Positions 1 to 5,182 of a DNA stretch of 5,182 bases are shown here, in pieces. Position 1 is the first letter of the stretch. The number at the start of each line of letters is the position of its first letter. This DNA comes from F23-B02 sp963640555 (GTDB taxonomy: Bacteria > Bacillota > Clostridia > Oscillospirales > Oscillospiraceae). A program made the position numbers and the translations under genes. The stretch covers positions 1 to 5,182 of the forward strand of contig CAVHZB010000106.1 in assembly GCA_963640555.1 (NCBI GenBank), read 5' to 3'. Under the pieces are notes generated by a model. It was not told where the DNA came from. It saw only the letters and a program-made list of their open reading frames with translations, and searched no databases.

Positions 1-26
1 CATCGCCTTTTTTCAACAATAAACGC

Positions 27-65
27 AAGAACCACTGTTTTCGCTTTTTGAAAACGGTGGTTCTT
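27..65 (+). terminator. Long hairpin beyond the operon, probable terminator of a convergent gene from the left
   Basis: Arms 27-42 and 50-65 pair over 16 bases around a 7-base loop (GCTTTTT). The outer part is AAGAACCAC/GTGGTTCTT. One position (36 with 56) is a U-G wobble in plus-strand RNA but an A-C mismatch in minus-strand RNA, which favours function in a plus-strand transcript. The 3' flank is only TTCTTTGA, so the U tract is weak and mostly inside the stem. In one plus-strand frame a TAA stop occurs at 20-22, which would suit the end of a convergent gene, but too little is visible to call it. Confidence 0.6.
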
Positions 66-77
66 TGACAGGCTGAG

Positions 78-106
78 AAAAAATGACCGCATCGCGGTCA
101 TTTTTT
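78..106 (-). terminator. Intrinsic terminator of the operon, symmetric and overlapping the methyltransferase stop
   Basis: This is a perfect inverted repeat with 13-base arms (78-90 and 94-106) around a 3-base loop. The GC-bearing core TGACCGC/GCGGTCA is flanked by six A/T pairs on each side, so transcription in either direction meets a hairpin followed by six U. The minus-strand stop codon (100-98) and the last two lysine codons (106-101) of the methyltransferase are inside the repeat. It most likely ends the transporter operon and may also stop transcripts coming from the left. Confidence 0.88.
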
Positions 107-832
107 CATGGCTTTGACGAGAAACATGGGAGCGTCAGCGAGATCGTTTTGCAGTAGTATGCGCCTGCCGACGGTCTTGTCGCTTTCACATTTTTCGGCG
201 CCGAGCGAGCGGAGAAACGCAATGTCCCAATCGGGACGGCGGCGTGCACTCATCGGCATGCCGAGAGTTATCCGCGCATTTTCCGATTCGAGCTCCGGCG
301 TTATGCCGCAATGACCGTATACCTCGCCCTTGGGCAGATGCGTGGCATTTTTGGCGTTGTTCCGCACATTGTCGGCATAGCTTGCGTCAAAGTTCAAAAG
401 CACCCCGCCGGAGCGCAGCACCCGCAGCCATTGCGTGTACGCCTTCTCCGGCTCGGGCAGCGTCCATGTGAGGTTGCGCGAAACAACGGCATCAAAGCTG
501 CTGTCCGGAAAATCCGGCTCCTGTGCGTCCATCACCGCAAACGAAGCCTCAACGCCGTGCTCCCGCGCGAGCGATCCCGCCTCGTCTATCATGGCGGGCG
601 TGAGGTCAATGCCGATGACCTCGTGACCCATTGCCGCTAAAAGCACGGCAAAATAGCCCGTGCCGGTGCCGACATCGAGAATGCGCAGGCGCCTGCCCTC
701 GGGCAGATGAGCCCTGAGCTCTGCCGCCCAGCGCAGACTGATGTCATCGCATATCTCATTGCGCCGCACGATGCCGAAATCGTGTGCGCGCACAGTCCAG
801 TATTCCTGTACCTCGTTTTCCGTAACCTTCAT
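98..832 (-). CDS. Class I SAM-dependent methyltransferase (Methyltransf_11-like), last gene of the importer operon
   Basis: This 244-residue soluble protein has a Rossmann-fold methyltransferase core. Motif I is ILDVGTGTGYF (residues 51-61), followed by the acidic ribose-binding residue D76 in GIDLT. MDA at 101-103 probably contacts the adenine. The FDAVVSRNLTW segment (113-123) and LRSGGVLLNFDA (139-150) form the later strands. No membrane segment or signal peptide is seen, so it should be cytosolic. From memory, the SRNLTW...LLNFDA signature marks a clostridial and archaeal methyltransferase group of unknown substrate. The start is supported by AAAGAGG on the minus strand, about 7 bases before ATG. 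The gene lies 36 bases after the second ATPase and is very probably co-transcribed with it. It may modify the imported ligand or help make a metal-binding small molecule, but this is inference only. The methyltransferase call is firm; the substrate is unknown. Confidence 0.93.
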   Translation of the reverse strand: MKVTENEVQEYWTVRAHDFGIVRRNEICDDISLRWAAELRAHLPEGRRLRILDVGTGTGYFAVLLAAMGHEVIGIDLTPAMIDEAGSLAREHGVEASFAVMDAQEPDFPDSSFDAVVSRNLTWTLPEPEKAYTQWLRVLRSGGVLLNFDASYADNVRNNAKNATHLPKGEVYGHCGITPELESENARITLGMPMSARRRPDWDIAFLRSLGAEKCESDKTVGRRILLQNDLADAPMFLVKAMKK

Positions 833-846
833 TTTGTATCCTCTTT

Positions 847-867
847 CCGCCGTGGGGCGGTTTTTTT
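847..867 (+). terminator. Small GC hairpin plus T7 in the ATPase 2-methyltransferase gap
   Basis: CCGCC (847-851) and GGCGG (856-860) form a 5-pair all-GC stem with a GTGG loop, directly followed by seven T (861-867). On the plus strand this looks like a minimal intrinsic terminator, which would stop antisense transcripts entering ATPase 2. On the operon strand the same hairpin lies just before the methyltransferase ribosome site AAAGAGG and has no U tract after it. There it could affect mRNA stability or methyltransferase translation. The stem is short, so chance is possible. Confidence 0.45.
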
Positions 868-868
868 A

Positions 869-1603
869 TCATAGCTCCATTATTGATGCGATAAGCTCTC
901 TTGTGCAAGCCTCCCGCGGGGTTTCGAGGACCTCGTGGGTGCTGCCCTGCTCGACAATGATGCCGTTATCCATGACTATTATACGGTCGCACAGACAGCT
1001 CACGACCGCAAGGTCGTGTGAGACGAAAACTATGGCGGTGCCTCTGTCGTCCCTGAGCGATGCCAGCAGCCGAAGCACCTGCGCCTGAGAGGTCACATCC
1101 AGTGCGCTGGTGGCTTCATCGCACAGCAGTATCTCCGGCGAGGAGACTATCGCACGCGCTATAGCAAACCGCTGGCACTGACCGCCGCTGAGCGTACGCG
1201 GGTACCGGTCGAGAAGTCCGGCATCCAGACCGACCGAGCCGCACAGCTTGTCGAGCCTCGGATCAAATGTCCGACCCATCAGGCTGCGGGCGGCGTCGTT
1301 TATTGAGCTGCGCACCGTTTTTCGCGGGTGCAGCGAGCCGGAGGCATCCTGAAAAACCATCTGCATGCGCCGCAGGCTTTCGATGCTGCGGCGGGTGCCG
1401 AGAGATACGCCGTCGAGCGTTATGCTGCCGCCGTCGGCTCCTTCAAGCCCGCTTATTATGCGAAGAAGCGTCGATTTGCCGCAGCCGGAGCGCCCGACTA
1501 TGCCGAGTATCTCGGCAGGGCATACCTCGAGGCTCACACCGTTCAGTGCGCACAGTCCGCCGTAGCGTTTTTTGAGGTCCGTTACCTTGAGCAATGGCTT
1601 CAT
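869..1603 (-). CDS. ABC importer ATP-binding subunit, NikE/DppF type (second ATPase)
   Basis: This is one of the two cytosolic ATPases that power the importer. It is 244 residues long with a complete nucleotide-binding domain: Walker A GRSGCGKST (37-45), Q-loop Q85 in MVFQD, signature LSGGQ (138-142), Walker B ILLCDE (158-163), D-loop SALD (166-169) and switch H196. Every catalytic residue is present. It ends soon after the domain, with CTRELIASIMEL, so the HPYT-containing C-terminal extension usual in OppD/DppD/DppF proteins is minimal. That short form fits NikE-type subunits. The start ATG overlaps the stop of the upstream ATPase as ATGA (1600-1603), and GGAGGA lies about 6 bases before it, which suggests translational coupling. 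Family membership is sure; nickel versus peptide specificity cannot be read from this subunit. Confidence 0.95.
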   Translation of the reverse strand: MKPLLKVTDLKKRYGGLCALNGVSLEVCPAEILGIVGRSGCGKSTLLRIISGLEGADGGSITLDGVSLGTRRSIESLRRMQMVFQDASGSLHPRKTVRSSINDAARSLMGRTFDPRLDKLCGSVGLDAGLLDRYPRTLSGGQCQRFAIARAIVSSPEILLCDEATSALDVTSQAQVLRLLASLRDDRGTAIVFVSHDLAVVSCLCDRIIVMDNGIIVEQGSTHEVLETPREACTRELIASIMEL

Positions 1604-2475
1604 ACCGAGTCCTCCGTCAGAACGAAATGACCGGGCGCCGACTCACGCAGCGTGCCCTCAAGGCTGAAGCCGGCACCGTTGAACTCCGGCAGACTGCCGC
1701 CGAGCCGTGCGGCTGCGCCGATGAGCGCACGGGTATACGGGTGCTCCGGAGCCGTGATAACATCCTCGCTGCCGCCGAGCTCGACTATCCTGCCGCCGAG
1801 CATTATCGCAACGCGGTCGGCAATATACCGCGCCAGCGCGAGATCGTGCGTCACCGCGATCACCGAAACGCCGTTTTCGTCGCGCAGGAGCTTTATCTCA
1901 TCGGCGACCTGGCGGCGTATTCCGGCATCGAGCGCACTTGTAGGCTCGTCGGCGAGCAGGAGCCGCTGCCCCATGAGCATGGTAAGGGCGATGGCTATGC
2001 GCTGGTTCATGCCGCCGCTCATCTCATACGGGCATGAGCCGAGCAGGCGCTCGGCATCGTCGAGACCGAGGCGGGAGAATACCTTCTCGGCATCGGCGTG
2101 AAATGTGCTCTTATCGTATTTTCCGCAGCCCGACAGCGCCTCACGAAACTGCTTTTCATAGCTGCGTATGGGATTGAATGCAGCGCCGGGGTTCTGGAAT
2201 ATGAGCCCCATGCTGCGCGCTGCGAGCTCGCGCCGCTGCTTTTTCGAAAGCTCAGTCAGCACCGTGCCGTCGAGCGTTACGCTGCCGCCGGTGATCTCCG
2301 GCAGGTCGAAAATACCCGTTATCGCGCGCAGAAGCGTTGATTTGCCGCAGCCGGACTGACCGGCGATGCACAGTATCTCGCCGCGCCGCAGTGAAAACGA
2401 GATCTCGGATATTACATCTCCCGTGCCGTATCCGGCGCTGAGCCTATCGAGTGTGAGAATGCTGCCGCTTTTCAT
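1600..2475 (-). CDS. ABC importer ATP-binding subunit, NikD/DppD type (first ATPase)
   Basis: This 291-residue ATPase pairs with the second ATPase beneath the permeases. Walker A is GQSGCGKST (39-47), the Q-loop is Q94 in LIFQNP, and the signature is MSGGM followed by NQR (152-159), a variant common in DppD/NikD proteins. Walker B is LLLADEP (172-178), the D-loop is SALD (180-183) and the switch histidine is H210. An HPYTRALI segment (245-252) marks the oligopeptide/nickel C-terminal extension. Many DppD-like relatives continue with a PPIPG motif and several cysteines, which in some bind an iron-sulfur cluster. Here the tail after residue 252 has neither. The start is supported by GGAGG about 7 bases upstream, and the ATG overlaps the permease 2 stop as ATGA (2472-2475). 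The assignment as an active ABC ATPase is secure; the substrate is not. Confidence 0.95.
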   Translation of the reverse strand: MKSGSILTLDRLSAGYGTGDVISEISFSLRRGEILCIAGQSGCGKSTLLRAITGIFDLPEITGGSVTLDGTVLTELSKKQRRELAARSMGLIFQNPGAAFNPIRSYEKQFREALSGCGKYDKSTFHADAEKVFSRLGLDDAERLLGSCPYEMSGGMNQRIAIALTMLMGQRLLLADEPTSALDAGIRRQVADEIKLLRDENGVSVIAVTHDLALARYIADRVAIMLGGRIVELGGSEDVITAPEHPYTRALIGAAARLGGSLPEFNGAGFSLEGTLRESAPGHFVLTEDSV

Positions 2476-3311
2476 TTTACCGCCTCCACATCAAGATAGT
2501 CGCGCAGGGCATCGCCGAGGCAGTTGAATATCATGACCGTCAGAACCGCTGCACCTGCGGGAGCAAGCGTTGCCCACGGAGCAAGCTGCATATATGCGCG
2601 TGACTGGCTTATCATGCTGCCCCATTCTGCGTTGGGTTCGGTGACCCCTATGCCGAGGAAGGACAGTCCGGCAATACCCATCATCATCGTGCCGAGCTGA
2701 GTTGCGGCGTTTACGATGAGTGCGCCGAGCATGCACGGCAGCAGATATTCGAGCATTATCTTCCGAGCCGAGCAGCCCGAGAGCCGCGCCGCGCTTATAA
2801 ACGCCTCTTTTTTGAGCGATATTACCTGCGCGCGGGCAAGTCTGGCATAAAGCGTCCAGCCGGAAATGCCCATTGCGAGCATGGCATTTACCATACCGCC
2901 GCCGAGTATGCCGGCGACCGCAATGGCGAGCACCATCTGCGGGAATGCGAGCATTATGTCGGCAAGGCGCATTATAACGCTGTCGATAGTGCCGCCGTAC
3001 CATCCGGCTATCATGCCGAGCGTGGTGCCGACGACAAATGTCGCGGCGACGAGGATGACGGCTGAAAATATCGAGGTCTGCGCGCCCATGAGAACGCGCG
3101 AAAGGACACATCTGCCGTAGCGGTCGGTGCCGAGAGGGTAATCGCCGCCGGGCGAGGCGTTCATGTTTGCGGCGTTTGTCGCATTCGGGTCGTTAGGAGC
3201 TATAAACGGGGCAAGAATGCTGACGATGATAAGCGCCGCCGCGAGCGCGAGAAATACCGTGAGTGCGGTGCGGCTTTTCCTGCGCCGGGTAAGGGGAGAG
3301 AAGCTTTTCAT
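2472..3311 (-). CDS. ABC importer permease 2, NikC/DppC type
   Basis: This 279-residue inner-membrane subunit forms half of the transport channel. A basic N-terminus (RRRKSR, 9-14) precedes the first membrane helix (about 16-38). The family hallmark YPLGTDRYGR follows at 58-67. Further hydrophobic segments lie near 83-104, 117-137, 139-157, 196-222 and 244-266. The EAA loop that docks on an ATPase runs from E169 to P192, with its conserved glycine at G179. The chosen start (ATG at 3311) has AGGAGGTG ending 6 bases upstream. An in-frame ATG at 3353 would add 14 residues inside the end of permease 1 and is less likely. Only 2 bases separate this start from the permease 1 stop, and the stop overlaps the next gene. 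It is a full-length member of the DppC/NikC group. Confidence 0.94.
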   Translation of the reverse strand: MKSFSPLTRRRKSRTALTVFLALAAALIIVSILAPFIAPNDPNATNAANMNASPGGDYPLGTDRYGRCVLSRVLMGAQTSIFSAVILVAATFVVGTTLGMIAGWYGGTIDSVIMRLADIMLAFPQMVLAIAVAGILGGGMVNAMLAMGISGWTLYARLARAQVISLKKEAFISAARLSGCSARKIMLEYLLPCMLGALIVNAATQLGTMMMGIAGLSFLGIGVTEPNAEWGSMISQSRAYMQLAPWATLAPAGAAVLTVMIFNCLGDALRDYLDVEAVK

Positions 3312-3313
3312 GC

Positions 3314-4243
3314 TCACACCTCCTCGATGCGCGGGTCGAGCCTGCGGTAGCAAAGGTCGGTAAGCAGGTTTATGAGCACATAAACGCAGCTTGTGAATAT
3401 AACAAAGCCCTGTATAACGGGGTAATCTCGTGCGGTTATCGCTTCCATGACGAGCTTTCCGAGACCCGGCCAGCGGAATATCGTTTCAACTACGACGCTG
3501 CCGCCGAGCAGCGTGCCTATAGACAGCGCGATTATCGTCAGCATCGGTATTGCGGCATTGTGCAGAACATTTTTGAACAGTATCACCGAGGGCTTTACTC
3601 CGCGCGATACCGCGCCCGCAACATATTCGTGTCCGAGCTGCTCAAGTATCTCCGCACGAAACTGGCGGATAAACCGCGCACACATCGGGATAGACAGCGC
3701 AAGGCAGGGGAGAATGAGTCCTCTGAAGCTCATGCCGGCGATGACCGGCAGGAGCTTGAGCTTAACGCACAGCAGGTACATCAGCAGGACCGATATCAGA
3801 AAATTCGGCATGGAGTTGCCGATAAAGCTCAGAAATCGCACGGTATAGTCGAAAACGCCGTTTTTCCGCACGGCGGTCAAAACGGCGAGCGGAACGGCAG
3901 CGACGAGTGCCAGCGCAAGGCTCGCAGAGCTTAAAACGAGTGTGTACCGCAGCGAGTGCATGAGCTTCTGCGCGACCGGCAGTCCGTCCTTGTACGAATT
4001 GCCGAGATCGCCGTGAAGCGCTCCGGCAAGCCACTGACCGTAGCGAACGAGGAACGGCTTGTCCAGTCCCATTTCATGCCGCGCCTCGGCGAGAGCTTCC
4101 TCAGAAACCGTAACGCCCTGCGCATTGAGCTTTTTTAGCGCAGGGTCGCCGGGCGATATATACATCAGAAGGTAGGTCAGAAAGCTCAGACCTATGATTA
4201 TTATCACAAGATGCAGCAGGCGTTTTCCTATATATTTTTTAAT
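3314..4243 (-). CDS. ABC importer permease 1, NikB/DppB type, apparent ATT start
   Basis: This is the other channel-forming membrane subunit, 309 residues if started at ATT (4243-4241). That start adds the basic segment KKYIGKRLLHL, which is the usual N-terminus of NikB/DppB permeases, and it sits 7 bases after the ribosome site GAGGTG. The next usual start, GTG at 4207, has no ribosome site and would begin inside helix 1. Landmarks from the ATT start are helix 1 (about 9-29), SPGDPA (30-35), further helices near 102-125, 148-168, 174-192, 229-252 and 278-297, the EAA loop E206-P233 with G215, and FRWPGLGKL near 256-264. The NAQG segment after SPGDPA resembles nickel/metallophore permeases such as CntB, which mildly favours a metal or metal-chelate substrate. 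Family assignment is firm; the ATT start is well supported but could reflect a base error. Confidence 0.92.
   Translation of the reverse strand: MKKYIGKRLLHLVIIIIGLSFLTYLLMYISPGDPALKKLNAQGVTVSEEALAEARHEMGLDKPFLVRYGQWLAGALHGDLGNSYKDGLPVAQKLMHSLRYTLVLSSASLALALVAAVPLAVLTAVRKNGVFDYTVRFLSFIGNSMPNFLISVLLMYLLCVKLKLLPVIAGMSFRGLILPCLALSIPMCARFIRQFRAEILEQLGHEYVAGAVSRGVKPSVILFKNVLHNAAIPMLTIIALSIGTLLGGSVVVETIFRWPGLGKLVMEAITARDYPVIQGFVIFTSCVYVLINLLTDLCYRRLDPRIEEV
3317..3324 (-). promoter_or_regulatory. Ribosome binding site that fixes the start of permease 2
   Basis: The minus strand reads AGGAGGTG, six bases before the ATG at 3311. It lies within the final codons of permease 1 and supports the 279-residue form over a 293-residue form starting at 3353. 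Confidence 0.85.
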
Positions 4244-4250
4244 GTCCCTT

Positions 4251-4257
4251 CACCTCT
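4251..4257 (-). promoter_or_regulatory. Ribosome binding site that fixes the ATT start of permease 1
   Basis: The minus strand reads AGAGGTG here, followed by AAGGGAC and then ATT. The 7-base spacing is ideal. The TGA at 4252-4250 is in frame with permease 1, so the coding frame cannot extend further upstream. No ATG, GTG or TTG lies in frame between this site and the GTG at 4207. Confidence 0.8.
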
Positions 4258-4265
4258 GCTCGGAA

Positions 4266-4297
4266 ACAGGAGCCCCAAGAGGGGATGGGGCTCCTGT
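4266..4297 (-). promoter_or_regulatory. Intercistronic hairpin between binding-protein and permease genes
   Basis: Arms 4266-4276 and 4287-4297 (ACAGGAGCCCC/GGGGCTCCTGT) pair perfectly over 11 bases around a 10-base loop. On the operon strand only TTT follows before CCGAG, so it is at best a leaky terminator. Strong hairpins at this position are known in other binding-protein transporter operons, where they protect the upstream mRNA or reduce read-through so that the binding protein is made in excess over the membrane parts. That role here is inference. The structure itself is clear. Confidence 0.75.
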
Positions 4298-4312
4298 CAA
4301 TTTATCAGTGCT

Positions 4313-5182
4313 TTATGCTATGTCGGTGTTTGCGTCTATGCGGTAGAAATCGAACGGAGAGGTCTCGTGTATCCCGCTCACGCCCTTTGCCGCGACGGTT
4401 ATGTTGTTGAACAGCCCCACGCAGCCGATGGCATTGTCGTCTATGGCAAGCTGAACTATCTCGTTTGCAAGCTCTGCGCGCTTTGCCGTGTCGGTCTCGG
4501 TCTCAAGCTGCGCTATGAGACTGCCGGTCTCGGCGCTTTCAAAGCCGGCTGACCTCCAGTAGCCGCCGGGACGCAGAACGGTGTCGATAAAGTAATAAGG
4601 ATCGCCGTTTTTATCCGCTATCATGCAGTAGAGCGCAATGTCGTAGTCGCCGGAGGCTACATAGGTCGCGTCGGCATCCTCCCGAGCGGTAAGGACAGAG
4701 TCAATGCCGGCGGCCTTGAGCTGCTCCTGGATGAGGAGCGCGAGAGAGTCGAGCGAGCGGGCGGCGTAGTAGCATATGTTAAGCTTCAGAGGCTGCCCGT
4801 TTTTCTGGTATATGCCGTCGGTACCGAGGGTGTAGCCCTCCGATTCTATCGCGGCCTTTGCCGCGGCAATGTCAGCGGCGGGCTTTGCCGCCTTGCCGTA
4901 AGCCGTCGATGCACCGAACGGTCCGACTGCCGCCGTCACGGTGCCGTTTAAGTAGGAGGCGATCGCCCCGCAGTCGACCGTGAGGTTTATCGCCTTGCGG
5001 ATGCTGTCGGGCAGGCGGTTCTGGTTGAGCATGTAAAATTGCAGCCTTGTTGCGGGAATGTCGGTCACGGTATATTTATCGGGTGATGCGTCGAATATCT
5101 CCTTCGCGGCGGCTGTAACGCTGGTGTAGCAGTCGATCTCGCCGTTCTGCATGGCCATGAGCTTGGACTCGTCGTCCTGCAT
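4313..5182 (-). CDS. Extracellular solute-binding protein, family 5 (peptide/nickel type), C-terminal part only
   Basis: This open frame runs off the right edge and contains 289 C-terminal residues of a protein usually about 500-540 long, so the signal peptide, probable lipobox and N-terminal domain are outside the window. The ATG at the edge is internal. Family 5 landmarks, numbered from the edge, are MQNGEID (11-17), the LNQNRLPDSIRKAINLTVD stretch (52-70) that matches the conserved N-x-P-D-x-R-x-A-I core, GPFG (87-90), DGIYQKNGQPL (122-132), IQEQLKAAGI (151-160) and the GDYDIALY strand (178-185). The protein is expected to be anchored outside the membrane and hand its ligand to the permeases. 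The DPYYF segment (194-198) sits where relatives carry DP-hydrophobic ligand-region residues. Nickel, metal-chelate and peptide binders share these features, so the ligand is undetermined. A 69-base gap with a hairpin separates it from permease 1. Confidence 0.93.
   Translation of the reverse strand: MQDDESKLMAMQNGEIDCYTSVTAAAKEIFDASPDKYTVTDIPATRLQFYMLNQNRLPDSIRKAINLTVDCGAIASYLNGTVTAAVGPFGASTAYGKAAKPAADIAAAKAAIESEGYTLGTDGIYQKNGQPLKLNICYYAARSLDSLALLIQEQLKAAGIDSVLTAREDADATYVASGDYDIALYCMIADKNGDPYYFIDTVLRPGGYWRSAGFESAETGSLIAQLETETDTAKRAELANEIVQLAIDDNAIGCVGLFNNITVAAKGVSGIHETSPFDFYRIDANTDIA

Noticed and set aside
2..22. Possible last six codons of a plus-strand gene ending in TAA
   Set aside because: Seven codons are too few to call a gene. 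It is mentioned only as support for the orientation of the adjacent hairpin.
1594..2101. Overlapping plus-strand open frames of about 147-149 codons opposite the first ATPase
   Set aside because: They are antisense to a gene with every catalytic motif intact, have low-complexity Arg/Ala/Ser-rich translations, and have no ribosome site. They are typical shadows in GC-rich coding DNA.
2491..3111. 206-codon minus-strand frame inside permease 2
   Set aside because: The translation is Arg/His-rich and unlike any protein family. It is an out-of-frame shadow of the NikC-type permease, which carries clear family motifs.
3312..3353. Upstream ATG of permease 2 giving a 14-residue N-terminal extension
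   Set aside because: It lies inside the permease 1 coding end. The ATG at 3311 has a near-perfect ribosome site, and MKSFSPLTRRR is a normal N-terminus for this family.
3447..3934. Plus-strand open frames of 124-133 codons opposite permease 1
   Set aside because: They are antisense to a conserved membrane protein and lack a ribosome site or a recognisable domain.
4244..4312. A separate promoter for permease 1 in the gap after the binding-protein gene
   Set aside because: No convincing -35/-10 pair is visible on the minus strand. The gap is occupied by the hairpin and the ribosome site.

Overview
The window carries most of one minus-strand operon (read from high to low coordinates). It encodes a five-part ABC importer of the peptide/nickel (Opp/Dpp/Nik) family, followed by a SAM-dependent methyltransferase. 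Strong GGAGG-type ribosome binding sites, TGA used as an ordinary stop, compact gene packing, moderately high GC by eye and the protein style suggest a Gram-positive Clostridia-type bacterium (Oscillospiraceae/Ruminococcaceae-like). That placement is inference; no marker gene is present.

Layout in transcription order: the C-terminal part of a family 5 solute-binding protein (5182-4313, running off the window edge); a 69-base gap with a strong hairpin; permease 1 (NikB/DppB type, 4243-3314), which appears to start at an ATT codon; permease 2 (NikC/DppC type, 3311-2472); ATPase 1 (NikD/DppD type, 2475-1600); ATPase 2 (NikE/DppF type, 1603-869); a 36-base gap with a small GC hairpin; and the methyltransferase (832-98). 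The two ATPase starts each overlap the preceding stop as ATGA, and the two permeases are 2 bases apart, so the core is tightly coupled. The operon ends at a perfect inverted repeat (78-106) that contains the last codons of the methyltransferase. A second, longer hairpin (27-65) lies beyond it and probably ends a convergent gene arriving from the left. The operon promoter and any upstream regulatory element lie outside the window.

How the genes work together: the binding protein captures the ligand outside the membrane, the two permeases form the channel, and the two ATPases drive import. Gene order (A-B-C-D-E), subunit lengths and permease style resemble nikABCDE/cntABCDF metal or metal-chelate importers. 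Dipeptide and oligopeptide importers share the same folds, so the substrate is unproven. The co-transcribed methyltransferase is the most suggestive part, since it could act on the imported ligand or help make a metal-binding small molecule, but nothing in the sequence fixes its substrate.

The main oddities are the apparent ATT start of permease 1, the hairpin just before it whose loop can pair with that gene's ribosome binding site, and a terminator that doubles as coding sequence. I do not see a wholly new system, mobile element, CRISPR array, tRNA or rRNA in the window.
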